A stretch of DNA of 64,000 nucleotides from Candidatus Tokpelaia sp. JSC189 (GCA_003331045.1 QENA01000023.1:65787-129786), one strand, 5' to 3'. Counted from the first letter of the stretch, positions 18,646-29,347 are shown. Notes: generated by a model from the letters alone, not told the origin. Numbers and translations are program-made.

Positions 18646-19920
18646 ATGAGCAAAATCGGAAATAATAAAGGCGATTCTAAAAACACACTTTATTGCTCAT
18701 TTTGCGGAAAAAGCCAGCATGAAGTGCGCAAGCTGATTGCTGGGCCTACAGTTTTTATCTGTGATGAGTGTGTAGAGCTCTGCATGGATATTATCAGGGA
18801 AGAGAACAAGTCCTCTTTTGTCCGGGCGCGGGAAGATGTTTCCACCCCGCAGGAAATCCTGTCCGTTCTGGATGATTATGTAATTGGGCAGTCTTATGCT
18901 AAGCGAGTTCTATCTGTGGCCGTGCATAACCATTATAAACGGCTGGCACATCAAGCAAAGAATTTAGATATCGAGCTGACAAAATCAAACATTCTTCTGG
19001 TTGGCCCGACGGGTTGCGGGAAGACCTATCTGGCTCAGACACTGGCGCGTATTATTGATGTGCCCTTTACCATGGCGGATGCAACTGCGCTGACTGAGGC
19101 AGGATATGTCGGTGAAGATGTGGAAAATATAATTCTTAAACTTTTGCAGGCGGCTGATTACAATGTCGAACGAGCACAGCGCGGTATTGTTTATATTGAT
19201 GAAGTTGATAAAATCAGCCGCAAGGCAGATAATCCATCTATAACCCGTGATGTTTCAGGTGAAGGAGTGCAGCAGGCTCTTTTGAAGATTATGGAAGGGA
19301 CAATAGCCTCTGTCCCTCCCCAGGGTGGACGCAAGCATCCTCAGCAAGAGTTTCTACAGGTTGATACGACTAATATCCTTTTTATTTGTGGCGGTGCTTT
19401 TGCCGGGCTTGATAAGATCATTTCAGCCCGAGGTGAGAAGACATCTATTGGTTTTTCGGCAAAGATTCCAGCTTCCGATAATGGTAAGATCAGCAAGATT
19501 TTTTATGATCTTGAACCTGAGGATCTGTTAAAATTTGGTCTCATTCCAGAATTTGTTGGCCGTCTTCCGGTTGTTGCAACGCTTGAGGATTTGGATGTTG
19601 AAACGCTGATGCAAATTTTATCTGAACCCAAGAATGCTCTTATCAAGCAATACAAGCGGCTTTTTGAAATGGAGGATGTAAAGCTAACGTTTCATGATGA
19701 TGCGCTGCGTGCAATTGCTAATAAGGCCATTGACCGTAAAACCGGTGCGCGTGGATTACGCTCTATAATGGAAAAGATATTGCTGGATACGATGTTTGAA
19801 TTGCCGAGACTGGAAGGGGTAAGAGAGGTTGTTATCTCTGGCGATGTTGTGGAAGGGGCAGCTTATCCGCTTTATATTTATGCTGAGTGGCCTGATGAAA
19901 AAGGCAATGCATCTGCGTGA
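18646..19920 (+). CDS. clpX: ATP-dependent Clp protease ATP-binding subunit ClpX
   Basis: AAA+ unfoldase that selects and feeds substrates to ClpP, 424 residues. The N-terminal zinc-binding domain has its four cysteines ([11 protein letters not shown], then CDECVELC). The AAA+ core shows Walker A GPTGCGKT near residue 122, Walker [10 protein letters not shown], the pore loop region [10 protein letters not shown], and the sensor and C-terminal domain with [13 protein letters not shown]. All family hallmarks are intact. The gene follows clpP and precedes lon, each with its own spacer of 290-400 bases, so internal promoters are likely, although I could not define them. Confidence 0.97.
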   Translation: MSKIGNNKGDSKNTLYCSFCGKSQHEVRKLIAGPTVFICDECVELCMDIIREENKSSFVRAREDVSTPQEILSVLDDYVIGQSYAKRVLSVAVHNHYKRLAHQAKNLDIELTKSNILLVGPTGCGKTYLAQTLARIIDVPFTMADATALTEAGYVGEDVENIILKLLQAADYNVERAQRGIVYIDEVDKISRKADNPSITRDVSGEGVQQALLKIMEGTIASVPPQGGRKHPQQEFLQVDTTNILFICGGAFAGLDKIISARGEKTSIGFSAKIPASDNGKISKIFYDLEPEDLLKFGLIPEFVGRLPVVATLEDLDVETLMQILSEPKNALIKQYKRLFEMEDVKLTFHDDALRAIANKAIDRKTGARGLRSIMEKILLDTMFELPRLEGVREVVISGDVVEGAAYPLYIYAEWPDEKGNASA

Positions 19921-20320
19921 ATGTTTTTAAAAGATATTTGAAATGTTAATGACTAGTCTTATATGTTTTTTCTATTCGTGTTTGGTTATTTAGAATATGC
20001 TGAAAAGCTTCTAAGCGCTGGCAGAATAAGATAATACTACTTTAATAATATTATCTTACTATAATAATCAGGAAAGAAGCTGCATTCTTGCTTTATATTC
20101 CCCAGGACCCTTGAGCTTGTATATTGTTGTTCCTAACTATAATAATTCAAGTAATTGTGTATTTTTTATTTCTACGGATGCGATTATTTGGTTATTTAGT
20201 GATCTTCAAATGGGCTGATGGCAGAACCATTTAGTGGGGTTTAATGCGTGCGCCTTATCGGCTTTTTGGGAAAAAAGCTTACGGCAAGGGGGCTTATCAG
20301 GATTCTGGAAAGGATAAAAA
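19921..20320. other. clpX-lon spacer with AT-rich hairpin
   Basis: No gene. AAGATAATA (20028-20036) and TATTATCTT (20049-20057) form a nine-base inverted repeat after clpX, without a T-run. The lon promoter presumably lies in the remainder; no confident -35/-10 pair was found. Confidence 0.4.
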
Positions 20321-22747
20321 ATGCAGGAAAGTGCTGAGAAGATTTTTGTAATGGAGAATGGGCTTTATGCCGTTTTGCCGCTACGTGATATTGTCGTTTT
20401 CCCGCATATGATTGTGCCGCTGTTCGTTGGCCGTGACAAGTCCATTCGCGCGCTGGAAGAAGCAATGCAGGAAAACAAGCAGATACTGCTTGTCACACAG
20501 AAAAATGCGACGGATGATGATCCCGAGCCTGAAGATATTTACAATGTTGGCACATTTGCTGGTATCTTGCAGCTTTTAAAGCTGCCAGATGGTACGGTTA
20601 AAGTGCTGGTTGAAGGTATCGCTAGGGCCGGGCTTGTGCAGTTTATTGACAGGGATGTTTTTCTTCAGGCTGATGCCAAGGTTTTACATGAAATTATTGA
20701 CGATCCGCTGGAAATGAAGGCACTTGCTCGTTCTGTGATTGCCGATTTTGAAAAATATGTAAAACTTAACAAAAAGATTTCACCGGAGATTATCAGCGCT
20801 GTCAGCCAGATTGAAAACCCATCCAAGCTTGCCGATACGATTGCATCACATCTAACAATCAAGCTATCGGAAAAACAAGAAATGCTAGCTTTGCTTTCCA
20901 TCCATGCACGATTGGAAAAAGCCCTGACCTTCATGGAATCAGAAATTTCTGTCCTGCAGCTTGAAAAGCGTATCCGCTCACGCGTAAAACGACAGATGGA
21001 AAAGACGCAGCGCGAATATTATTTGAATGAGCAGATGAAGGCGATCCAGAGAGAGCTTGGGGAAGGTGAGGATGGCCGTGATGAAGTTTCTGAACTGGAG
21101 GAAATCGTTAAGACAACCAAGCTGACCAAAGAGGCACGTGAGAAAGCGTTGTCCGAGATCAAGAAATTGCGTTCCATGTCACCAATGTCTGCGGAAGCGA
21201 CCGTTGTGCGCAATTACCTTGACTGGTTGCTGAGTATTCCGTGGAATAAAAAATCCAAGATCAAAAAAGATCTTGGATTTGCGGAGAAAGTTCTGAATGA
21301 AGAACACTTCGGTTTGGATAAGCTCAAGGAGCGTATCATTGAATACCTGGCTGTGCAGAGTCGTACTGCGAAGATCAAGGGACCGATTCTATGCCTTGTC
21401 GGACCTCCTGGTGTTGGCAAGACCTCATTGGCGCGCTCCATTGCCAAAGCGACGGGCCGTGAATATGTCCGTATATCACTGGGTGGTGTGCGTGATGAAT
21501 CTGAGATTCGTGGCCACCGGCGTACTTACATTGGCTCCATGCCGGGCAAAATTGTGCAGTCAATGAAAAAAGCTAAGAAATCAAATCCGCTTTTCCTTCT
21601 TGATGAGATTGATAAGATGGGACAGGATTTCCGTGGCGATCCTTCTTCAGCATTGCTTGAAGTGCTTGATCCAGAACAGAACTCAACTTTCATGGATCAT
21701 TATTTAGAGATTGAATATAATCTATCCGATGTCATGTTCGTGACAACGGCCAATACGCTGAATATTCCAGGTCCTTTGCTAGACCGTATGGAGATCATCC
21801 GCATTGCCGGTTATACGGAAGATGAAAAACTTGAGATTCTCATACAGCATCTTTTGCCTAAGGCAATCAGCGAACATGCTTTGCAGCCTGAGGAGTTTTC
21901 AGTTGATAGGGAAGCGATTCGCGCGATTATACAGGATTATACGCGTGAAGCAGGTGTTCGTAACCTTGAGCGTGAATTGATGAAACTTGCACGTAAAGCT
22001 GTTACGGCGATTATCAAGAAAGGTAAGCAGCATCTGGTTCATATCACACGTAAGAATATTACCGATTATCTGGGTGTTAAACGTTACCGTTTCGGTCAGA
22101 TTGAAGGAGAAGACCAGATCGGTATTGTGACCGGGCTTGCATGGACAGAGGTTGGCGGCGAGCTTCTTACCATTGAAGGTGTCATGATGATTGGAAAAGG
22201 TCGAATGACCGTGACGGGAAACCTGCGTGATGTTATGAAAGAATCCATTTCAGCAGCAGCTTCTTACGTGCGTTCGCGTGCTGTAGATTTTGGTATTGAA
22301 CCGCCGTTTTTCGACAGGCGCGATATCCACGTGCACGTACCGGAAGGTGCAACGCCAAAGGATGGGCCTTCGGCAGGGATTGCGATGATGACGGCGATTG
22401 TATCAGTCATGACTGGTATCCCAGTTTGCAGGGAGATTGCTATGACAGGTGAGATCACCTTGCGTGGCCGGGTTTTACCAATTGGTGGCTTGAAGGAAAA
22501 GCTTCTGGCAGCTCTTCGGGGTGGTATCAAAAAAGTTCTTATTCCTGAAGAAAATGCCAAGGATTTACTGGAAATTCCAGATAATGTAAAAAACAATCTG
22601 GAAATTGTTCCTGTTTCCCACGCTATAGAAGTTCTGCAAAATGCACTCATCCGTAAGCCAGAAGCAATTAACTGGAAAGAATCCTCTTTTTTGGAACCAG
22701 TTTTGACAAATGAGGATGATGTATCAAACCAGTCCATAGCCCACTGA
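20321..22747 (+). CDS. lon: ATP-dependent protease Lon
   Basis: Homohexameric AAA+ protease for misfolded and regulatory proteins, 808 residues, full length. The N-terminal substrate-binding domain starts YAVLPLRDIVVFPHMIVPLFV. The AAA+ module has Walker A GPPGVGKTS (around residue 358) and Walker B PLFLLDEIDKMG. The protease domain carries the catalytic Ser in KDGPSAG and the catalytic Lys in GGLKEKLLAA. No sequence irregularity was seen. It sits between clpX and hupB, the standard neighbourhood in Rhizobiales. A terminator-like hairpin follows the stop. Confidence 0.97.
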   Translation: MQESAEKIFVMENGLYAVLPLRDIVVFPHMIVPLFVGRDKSIRALEEAMQENKQILLVTQKNATDDDPEPEDIYNVGTFAGILQLLKLPDGTVKVLVEGIARAGLVQFIDRDVFLQADAKVLHEIIDDPLEMKALARSVIADFEKYVKLNKKISPEIISAVSQIENPSKLADTIASHLTIKLSEKQEMLALLSIHARLEKALTFMESEISVLQLEKRIRSRVKRQMEKTQREYYLNEQMKAIQRELGEGEDGRDEVSELEEIVKTTKLTKEAREKALSEIKKLRSMSPMSAEATVVRNYLDWLLSIPWNKKSKIKKDLGFAEKVLNEEHFGLDKLKERIIEYLAVQSRTAKIKGPILCLVGPPGVGKTSLARSIAKATGREYVRISLGGVRDESEIRGHRRTYIGSMPGKIVQSMKKAKKSNPLFLLDEIDKMGQDFRGDPSSALLEVLDPEQNSTFMDHYLEIEYNLSDVMFVTTANTLNIPGPLLDRMEIIRIAGYTEDEKLEILIQHLLPKAISEHALQPEEFSVDREAIRAIIQDYTREAGVRNLERELMKLARKAVTAIIKKGKQHLVHITRKNITDYLGVKRYRFGQIEGEDQIGIVTGLAWTEVGGELLTIEGVMMIGKGRMTVTGNLRDVMKESISAAASYVRSRAVDFGIEPPFFDRRDIHVHVPEGATPKDGPSAGIAMMTAIVSVMTGIPVCREIAMTGEITLRGRVLPIGGLKEKLLAALRGGIKKVLIPEENAKDLLEIPDNVKNNLEIVPVSHAIEVLQNALIRKPEAINWKESSFLEPVLTNEDDVSNQSIAH

Positions 22748-22766
22748 TTTTCAATATAATTTCAAT

Positions 22767-22803
22767 AAAAACAGAGAATGAAAGCATCGGTTTCCTGTTT
22801 TTT
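22767..22803 (+). terminator. Probable intrinsic terminator after lon
   Basis: AAAAACAG (22767-22774) pairs with CTGTTTTT (22795-22802) across a 20-base loop. The T-run on the 3' arm lies 20 bases after the lon stop codon. Confidence 0.5.
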
Positions 22804-22976
22804 AGGTGCTAATAAATTATAATTATATCGAAATTATCGTGCAAAATTGTATTAAACACTGCAAAATGAATATTTTCCGGCTTTTTTAGGTTTTTGTTTG
22901 TTTAATTTTTGAATAAATTTAAAACCTGATCACTATAAGTTAAGTGTTGGGTCAAGACAAAGAAAGGAAATACCTA

Positions 22977-23255
22977 ATGAATAAAAATGAACTGATTAGC
23001 TCGGTTGCTGAGAGGGCTGGCCTTTCTAAAGTCCAGGCAGCGGAAGCTGTAGATGCCTTCATCTCTTCTATTATAAGCACTCTTACTAAAGGTGATGATG
23101 TGCGTATTCCAGGTTTTGGATCTTTTGAGGTTTCACACCGTAAAGCAACAAAGGGTCGCAATCCTTCAACAGGTGCAGAGATTCAGATTCCTTCCCGTAA
23201 TGTGCCAAAATTCAGTGCTGGAAAGTCACTGAAAGAAGCTATTAACGGGAAGTGA
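22977..23255 (+). CDS. hupB: DNA-binding protein HU-beta
   Basis: Histone-like nucleoid protein, 92 residues. It begins MNKNELISSVAERAGLSKVQA and contains the DNA-binding beta-arm GRNPSTGAEIQIPSRNVPKFSAGK, which includes the intercalating proline. I start at the ATG at 22977, which follows AAAGGAAA; an in-frame GTG at 22944 would add an atypical leader. It lies 230 bases downstream of lon behind a terminator-like hairpin, so it probably has its own promoter. It is one of two HU/IHF-family proteins here, with ihfA at 60079. Confidence 0.96.
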   Translation: MNKNELISSVAERAGLSKVQAAEAVDAFISSIISTLTKGDDVRIPGFGSFEVSHRKATKGRNPSTGAEIQIPSRNVPKFSAGKSLKEAINGK

Positions 23256-23275
23256 ATATATTTTCCGGGATAAAA

Positions 23276-23301
23276 ATAACCGCTGCTGAGACGGCGGTTA
23301 T
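23276..23301 (+). terminator. Hairpin after hupB
   Basis: ATAACCGC (23276-23283) and GCGGTTAT (23294-23301) form an eight-base GC-containing stem with a 10-base loop, 20 bases after the hupB stop. The T-run is short, so termination strength is uncertain. Confidence 0.55.
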
Positions 23302-24252
23302 TCCATGTTAAAAGGCTATGCTTTACGTTTTTTCATGTATTCAGACATATTAAGACGCAGGGGGGGTATCTATCCAGCAAGGATCCGATTTTTGCTTGGA
23401 AGCTCTATCTTGCCAGCCTCTATGCCGGAAAAAGATAATTACTAATCGGGTTTTCAATTCACAAAAATCGGTGCTTATAGGTTTTATTGTAGTTGTGAAT
23501 GTATCATTGCCTTGTCCTATCCGTAAATAATTCACTTCGTATACAGGTTAGCCAAAGCCTATCTGATTGTCGTATGATATGGATGATCATGGAAAAATAG
23601 TCGCTTTAATCTCTTTTAGAGCAATTACATTAATAGTTTTATGAGGTAATTTTCAATATACTATATAGCAGGCGGAAAAACTTAATAGAAATTTTCTTTG
23701 CCTCATTGGTATAAAATTTATATAGAAGGCTTTAATATAGGGGTTCAGGCCTTTAATAATTTCAATTACATCGATAATTTTGGTTTATTGACATTGTTTT
23801 TCTGAAAACGGCGGACATAGAAATTTTAGTCTTTTTTAAAAATCTGTCGGTATTTATACGCGGCCTGTATGAATAATGGCTCGATGCAATATTGCCTGCG
23901 CGATAAGACTGTTTGCATCTTCCTTAGTATCAAGGCAAGAAGAAGATGTTGGAGCACGGTGACCTTTGTATGAACGCGACTATTATAGTTTATATTTTCT
24001 AAGGTTACCCCACCTTGTTGATTGCGCATCGTAACATTTTGATTAAGCTTTCACTGATTTGTACGCTGGATACAGTAATTATGGTTAAGTTTGGCTTTTT
24101 TATTTGAATAAAATAAATTGGTAATCTAATTATCTTAGTCTGTGCATCTGATATTAGTTGGCAACGCGGTTAAATCAGAGTCGCACATGGTTTTATGAAT
24201 TCGCCTTTAATATCAGAGGATAATGTGCATACTTGATATCTAGTAGGTTATA
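23302..24252. other. Spacer of about 950 bases, no gene recognised
   Basis: AT-rich DNA with only short frames that lack ribosome-binding sites. I searched for tRNA signatures and for the NADH dehydrogenase genes that often follow hupB in relatives, and saw neither. Probably decayed sequence plus the promoter of the carboxypeptidase gene. Confidence 0.4.
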
Positions 24253-25644
24253 ATGTTTTTTAGAAAAATTCTTTATGCCCTCACAATTATAATCTATTCG
24301 GTTTCTGTTGCGTATCCAATGTCTAAAGGCGATTCTATTGATAAATATGCCGCCATTGTCATGGATGCCAATACCGGTAGAACGCTTTATCAGAAGAACT
24401 CTAATGCCAAACGTTATCCTGCATCGCTGACAAAAATGATGACTCTTTACATGTTTTTTGAGGCCTTGCAGACGGGGCGTATATTCCGTAATACGCTAAT
24501 TCCTATTTCAGCTTATGCTGCTTCACGTCCTCCTACAAGGCTTGGTTTTAATCCCGGACAAACAATTGCTGCCGAAACGGCAGCTAAGGCGCTAATTGCT
24601 AAATCAGCCAATGATGTTGCTGCTGCAATCGGCGAATATCTTGGGGGTTCGGAAAAAAATTTTGCCCGCATGATGACAAAAAAAGCCCGCAGGCTCGGCA
24701 TGATGAATACTAATTTCATAAATGCCTCAGGGCTGCCTGATCCGCAAAATTATTCTACTGCACGGGATATAGCCATTCTTTCCTTGGCGTTGCGGAAGCA
24801 TTTCCCCCATCAGTATCGGTTATTTAATACGACACAGTTCAAATTTCATAATAAGATTATTGCCGGTCATAACAAATTGATAAAATCCATGGATGGTGTT
24901 GATGGGATTAAAACCGGCTATACTCGTATGTCCGGTTTTAATTTGGCCAGTTCTAGGCGCCAAGGGGAAAAAAGCATTGTCGCGGTTGTAATGGGCGGTA
25001 AGAGCGCTTTTTCGCGTGATGCGCATATGGCAGCTCTTCTTGAGCATTATATGGTGCAGGCCAGTGATGTAAAAACACTTGTTGCCAGCCGTATGCCTGC
25101 ATTTGGTAAAGTCGAGCATATGCCAATACCGATACCGGTGGCCAAAGCCCCTCTCCTTCTTACTGAAGAAATTGTTGCTATTCCTCTCGCAAAAAATATG
25201 ATTAGTGACCATGAGCATGATTCAGCACTCCTGACAGCGCTTACAAGCGAAAGGGCTGTGCCTTCTGCAGCGGCTGATGCGATAAATGAAATTATCATAA
25301 AAAATCCGCCGATTCCTACCTATAAGGCAAAAAATAGTGTTCATTCAGCCATTATGCCCTCTATTGAGATGGTGCCAATCTTTGTCGAGAATGAAAAAAA
25401 AAGGTGGGTTATTCAAATTGCTTCTCTACCGACACAAAGCGAGGCTGATCGAATCCTTGACAAGGCTTCAGGCAGCGTGCGGGCTGTACTGGCAAATGCA
25501 GAGTCCTATACGCAGTATTTTAAACAAGGAGAGGCTCATTATTATCGAGCGCGTTTCAGCGGATTTCCATCAAAGCAGGCAGCTTGGAATGCTTGTTCTC
25601 AACTCAAAAAAGTACGTTTTAGTTGTTATGCCCTGAAAGAGTAG
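24253..25644 (+). CDS. D-alanyl-D-alanine carboxypeptidase with SPOR domain
   Basis: Class C low-molecular-weight penicillin-binding protein (peptidase S11, DacA/DacF type), 463 residues. It trims the terminal D-Ala of peptidoglycan pentapeptides in the periplasm. A signal peptide covers about residues 1-22. The penicilloyl-serine motifs are intact: Ser58-Leu-Thr-Lys61, Ser118-Ala-Asn120 and Lys220-Thr-Gly222. A low-complexity linker (about 280-380) leads to a C-terminal SPOR domain (about 385-463, starting RWVIQIASLP). SPOR domains bind denuded glycan at the division septum, so septal localisation is likely. This S11-SPOR layout is common in Rhizobiales. Confidence 0.93.
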   Translation: MFFRKILYALTIIIYSVSVAYPMSKGDSIDKYAAIVMDANTGRTLYQKNSNAKRYPASLTKMMTLYMFFEALQTGRIFRNTLIPISAYAASRPPTRLGFNPGQTIAAETAAKALIAKSANDVAAAIGEYLGGSEKNFARMMTKKARRLGMMNTNFINASGLPDPQNYSTARDIAILSLALRKHFPHQYRLFNTTQFKFHNKIIAGHNKLIKSMDGVDGIKTGYTRMSGFNLASSRRQGEKSIVAVVMGGKSAFSRDAHMAALLEHYMVQASDVKTLVASRMPAFGKVEHMPIPIPVAKAPLLLTEEIVAIPLAKNMISDHEHDSALLTALTSERAVPSAAADAINEIIIKNPPIPTYKAKNSVHSAIMPSIEMVPIFVENEKKRWVIQIASLPTQSEADRILDKASGSVRAVLANAESYTQYFKQGEAHYYRARFSGFPSKQAAWNACSQLKKVRFSCYALKE

Positions 25645-26887
25645 AAGTAGTAAGAATCCTTAATTATCTGTAATTTAAGACAAAATGTTCGTGCAGCAGC
25701 CTATTCTGCATGAGTATTTTTTATGGCTTGAAGAGTGTATGTAATTTTCCGAATGGATATCGAGTTAGAAAACTTCATTATTTAAAAATGATGGTTGAAT
25801 AAATAAATTAAGTTATCGTAGCCTTGGTTTGTAAATATCAAAAGTCAACTTCATTATTTCATATAAATTTATATAAAAATTTTATTAAGTTCTATAATTA
25901 AGTTTGATCCTTTTAGAAAATAGCTATGGCATAGCGATGGTATGCGATTGGAAGAATCTGGTGAAATGCTGAAAGGATCCAGAAATAGCTTTACTGTTTT
26001 TTGTTTCAATGATGGCGATCCCCTCTGGTAATCCAATAAATGGACTGGATTAACAGCGAAATAATTGACTAGAGTATGATTTCTTTAGTTATTGATAGGT
26101 AGGGTGGGACTAATATTGTTGTGCGTATTTTATTGGAAAATGATAGTTGTCGGGTCCAGATATGTCAGTCTTGGATTTATTTCGGGGGGTATTAATAATA
26201 ATTCCAGTTCAGCAAGCTGCTGCAGGAACATGGGCAAACTATTCTTTCCTTTGCCACCTTCATAATGATAGAATCTAAATCTTGAAAACGATTTTAAACC
26301 TAATATTTCTGTGCGGCAAAATCTTCTATGAAACACCATAGACGCAAAATTTCTTTGTTATGAAGTATCACGATATTTGCCTTTTAATCTAAAGATTACG
26401 TGAAGGCTATTTTAGCACTCCCGTATTTGGATGCAAAAAATAAAAATCAATTGCAGTAACGATAGACAATCCGTTCCTTTCGTCAAAGGATAAGATCCTA
26501 AAAGCTTGATATCTGCTCAGTAAAGCCGACTTATCTGGCATTTAAGCGCTGAAAAAAAGATATGCCAAAAAGATTATACTCAAAAACAAGCAGGTTGCAC
26601 GAACTGCTACTGCCCAACAAGAAACTCGTGTTAAATTATTCATATCATGTATTCATTGACCTCAAATTTTAGGGCTGCGTAGAGCAAACAAAAATACAAA
26701 ATAACATGCCTAATATATAGGAAAAATATTATATATACAAGGTCAATAATACTCCTATTTTTTAACTAAGTAAAACAATTTAAGAGGTATATTTTTTAAT
26801 TTTTAGGATCAATAAATGAAAATTATCCTATAATTCAATATACTACTATCTGATTCTGTCATTAACTTTATTCATAAAAAATATTTT
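25645..26887. other. 1.2-kb spacer without an intact gene
   Basis: The longest gene-free stretch in the window. A minus-strand frame of about 70 codons (26130-26339) ends in a plausible-looking segment, LPMFLQQLAELELLLIPPEI, but lacks a ribosome-binding site and matches no family I know. The region is probably the decayed remains of one or more genes upstream of the carboxypeptidase/HIT block. Confidence 0.4.
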
Positions 26888-27319
26888 TTAAATTATTTTG
26901 AGGGCAGTACGTATTTTCTCTGCTGACTTCTCAAGTTCTGCCTTATCTGCTATTTTGTCTGCATGATGCTGCAGAGGTATGCCGTCAAAGCGTGGAATGA
27001 TATGGAAATGCAGGTGGTAAACAGTCTGTCCGCTTGCAGCTTCATTGAATTGCATTACGGTTATACCGTCAGCGGCAAATGCCTTTTGGGTTGCCTTGGC
27101 AATCTTTTGTACAACCTTGGTGATCGTAACCAATATTTCAGGGGTAGCATCCAAAAGATTACGTGATGGCTTACGCGGAATAACTAATGTATGGCCTATT
27201 CCTTGAGGCATAGTATCCATGAACACTACCGTGTTTTCATCTTCATAAACGCGGATAGATGGAATTTCATTGCGTAATAGTTTCGCAAAAATATTATTCT
27301 CATCATAGGATAGGATCAT
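26888..27319 (-). CDS. HIT-family nucleotide-binding hydrolase
   Basis: Histidine triad protein of the HinT/Fhit superfamily, 143 residues. The triad HLHFHII lies in TVYHLHFHIIPRF at about residues 101-113. The N-terminal part IFAKLLRNEIPSIRVYEDE and the segment MDTMPQGIGHTLVIPRKPS are typical of bacterial HIT proteins. Members hydrolyse nucleoside phosphoramidates or dinucleoside polyphosphates; the physiological substrate here is unknown. It lies downstream of the RidA-family gene on the same strand with a 43-base spacer, so the two may be co-transcribed. Confidence 0.9.
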   Translation of the reverse strand: MILSYDENNIFAKLLRNEIPSIRVYEDENTVVFMDTMPQGIGHTLVIPRKPSRNLLDATPEILVTITKVVQKIAKATQKAFAADGITVMQFNEAASGQTVYHLHFHIIPRFDGIPLQHHADKIADKAELEKSAEKIRTALKII

Positions 27320-27361
27320 GACTCAAGCTTTCTATTTCAATGCTGTCTTGACAATATCGTT

Positions 27362-27823
27362 TCAGATTTCCATTACAGTTTCAATTTCAACTGTAGCGTC
27401 CATTGGTAGTACAGATACACCAACAGCTGAGCGCGTGTGTTTTCCTGCTTCTCCCAAGACATTGACTAGAAGATCAGAGGCACCGTTCGCGATCTGTGGA
27501 ATATCCGTAAAGGTTGGGTCTGCAGCTACAAATGCAGTGATCTTGATAACCTGCTTGATTTTTGCAAGGTTGCCAAGTTCAGCCTGTGCCTGTGCCAGTA
27601 TGTTAATTGCGCAGATTTGAGCTGCTTTTTTTGCGTTTTCGATATCAACCGTTGCACCAACTTTGCCTGTTGTCAGAAGTTTGCCGCTGACAAGAGGCAG
27701 CTGACCGGAAATAAAAAGCTGCTTTCCGCTTCTGATAGTCGTAACATAACTGCCAACCGGCATGGCTATTTGAGGAATGGAAATACCGAGATTCGCGAGA
27801 CGGGACTGGATCACATCAAACAT
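27362..27823 (-). CDS. RidA/YjgF-family protein
   Basis: Member of the RidA (YjgF/YER057c/UK114) superfamily, 153 residues. Its founding members deaminate reactive enamine/imine intermediates released by PLP enzymes. It shows the family segments LFISGQLPL and KITAFVAADPTFTDIPQIAN, and the conserved arginine near the C terminus in HTRSAVGVSVLPMDATVEIE. At about 150 residues it belongs to the longer subgroup, not the 128-residue archetype, so deaminase activity should not be assumed. I chose the ATG at 27823; the frame continues to a TTG at 27841. Confidence 0.88.
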   Translation of the reverse strand: MFDVIQSRLANLGISIPQIAMPVGSYVTTIRSGKQLFISGQLPLVSGKLLTTGKVGATVDIENAKKAAQICAINILAQAQAELGNLAKIKQVIKITAFVAADPTFTDIPQIANGASDLLVNVLGEAGKHTRSAVGVSVLPMDATVEIETVMEI

Positions 27824-28157
27824 AGTGTCTCTTTTATACAATATTTATCTGAAATATAAAGTCTAAATTATCTATCTGGTTATATTTGTCAAGGTCGAGC
27901 AATTATGATAGTTAATGATCTATCACGATAGATAAAGAGTAGAGATGCATTTTACCACTGGTTTGGAATTATGCTCGGCTGGGTTTGCATTATTTGCTGG
28001 GTTCGCTGCTGCCGGTTCGGATAAACTGATATCGGAAAATCTAGTATAGCAGTTTGATAAGTTGAAATGATTTACGAAATCAGCAGTTTAAAGATGAATA
28101 TCAAGCCTGAAGAGGCAGGGTATTGATTAAAACCACTATTCTTAATCGGTTTGGAAA

Positions 28158-28298
28158 TTAAAGTTCCAGTTTGATCGTAAGACTAGAATTATGCGGACTA
28201 TATATGGTGATAAACCCTAAATATGGCCAGTAACCGTCTCCTACTTCGACTTGATGCCAATAAGCAGGGTATGGTTTGCCAAACTTAAAATACTGCAT
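28158..28298 (-). pseudogene. Short coding-like fragment, family unknown
   Basis: A 46-codon frame from an ATG at 28298 to a TAA at 28158. The residues (YPAYWHQVEVGDGYWPYLGF and a hydrophobic C-terminal end) look like the end of a real protein, not random sequence. There is no ribosome-binding site, and the upstream frame is broken by stops. I do not recognise it; it may be the 3' end of a lost gene. Confidence 0.25.
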
Positions 28299-28421
28299 CA
28301 GCTTTCTGCTTTACAGAAATAGCATAATTCAGTCCGTTCATCAGTATACAAGGATTTTCCATTTATGACAAGTTGATATGCTCTAGGGTGTTAAGTGAAT
28401 GTAGTATTTTCGCTATGTTGT

Positions 28422-28448
28422 TTGCAATTGCAATAGAAATGCTATAAT
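28422..28448 (+). promoter_or_regulatory. Probable sigma-70-type promoter of rpsB
   Basis: TTGCAA (28422-28427) and a perfect TATAAT (28443-28448) are separated by 15 bases, shorter than optimal. TTGTTT at 28418 would give 19. The box lies about 120 bases before the rpsB start, leaving room for a structured leader of the kind used in S2 autoregulation. Confidence 0.45.
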
Positions 28449-28570
28449 GGCTGTTCATCTCACACACGGATTAAATTAGGCCTGAATTAACGATAAATTC
28501 TCTATAATCTGTCCACCGGTGGCAATTCTATTGCTTTTTCCGTGGAGGTTTAACCGGAAAGGAAAACAAA

Positions 28571-29347
28571 ATGGCATTGCCTGATTTTTCTATGCGCCAA
28601 CTTTTGGAGGCTGGTATGCATTTTGGTCACCAGACTCATCGTTGGAATCCTAAAATGGCTTCCTATATTTATGGCGAGCGGAATAATATTCATATTATTG
28701 ATCTTTCACAGACCGTGCCGATGCTGTATCGTGCCCTGCAGGTGATTTCGGATACTGTTGCACGCGGCGGCCGTATTCTTTTTGTTGGTACCAAGCGCCA
28801 AGCGTCGGAAGTTATTGCTGATGCCGCTCAGCGTTCGGCCCAGTATTACGTCAATGCACGTTGGCTTGGCGGTATGTTGACCAACTGGAAAACCATTTCC
28901 AATTCTATTCAGCGTCTGCGCAAGCTTGATGATTTCCTCATAGGGGAGGTGCAGGGCTTGACAAAGAAAGAACGTCTGAATCTTGAACGTGAGCGCAATA
29001 GACTTGATCGTGCGCTTGGTGGAATCAAAGATATGGGATCGATTCCTGATATGATATTCCTTATTGATATCAACAAGGAAGCAATTACTATTCAGGAAGC
29101 AAGGAGGTTGAAAATTCCCATTGTTGCTGTTATTGATACTAATTGCAATCCGGATAAGATTGACTTTCCTATACCAGGAAATGATGATGCGGTTCGTGCT
29201 ATTTCGCTTTATTGTGATCTGGCCGCAAAGGCGGCACTTGATGGTATTGCACGTCAGCAGACGGCTATGGGGGTGGATATTGGTGCACAGATTGAAGCGC
29301 CTGCTGAACCTGCTCTAAGCGAAGGCAAAGCTTTTTCAGCCTTCTGA
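28571..29347 (+). CDS. rpsB: 30S ribosomal protein S2
   Basis: Small-subunit ribosomal protein S2, 258 residues. Diagnostic segments are [20 protein letters not shown] at the N terminus, [14 protein letters not shown] in the middle, and [25 protein letters not shown] toward the C terminus. The ATG follows GGAAAGGAAAAC. tsf is next, the near-universal rpsB-tsf order, followed by pyrH and frr, so this is the start of the translation/envelope block. No irregularities were seen. Confidence 0.98.
   Translation: MALPDFSMRQLLEAGMHFGHQTHRWNPKMASYIYGERNNIHIIDLSQTVPMLYRALQVISDTVARGGRILFVGTKRQASEVIADAAQRSAQYYVNARWLGGMLTNWKTISNSIQRLRKLDDFLIGEVQGLTKKERLNLERERNRLDRALGGIKDMGSIPDMIFLIDINKEAITIQEARRLKIPIVAVIDTNCNPDKIDFPIPGNDDAVRAISLYCDLAAKAALDGIARQQTAMGVDIGAQIEAPAEPALSEGKAFSAF

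Larger units (their letters stand above)
27824..28570. other. Gene-free region upstream of rpsB
   Basis: About 750 bases holding the rpsB promoter near its 3' end and a short minus-strand coding-like fragment (28158-28298). The last 120 bases form the rpsB leader, ending in the ribosome-binding site GGAAAGGAAAAC. No intact gene was seen. Confidence 0.5.
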
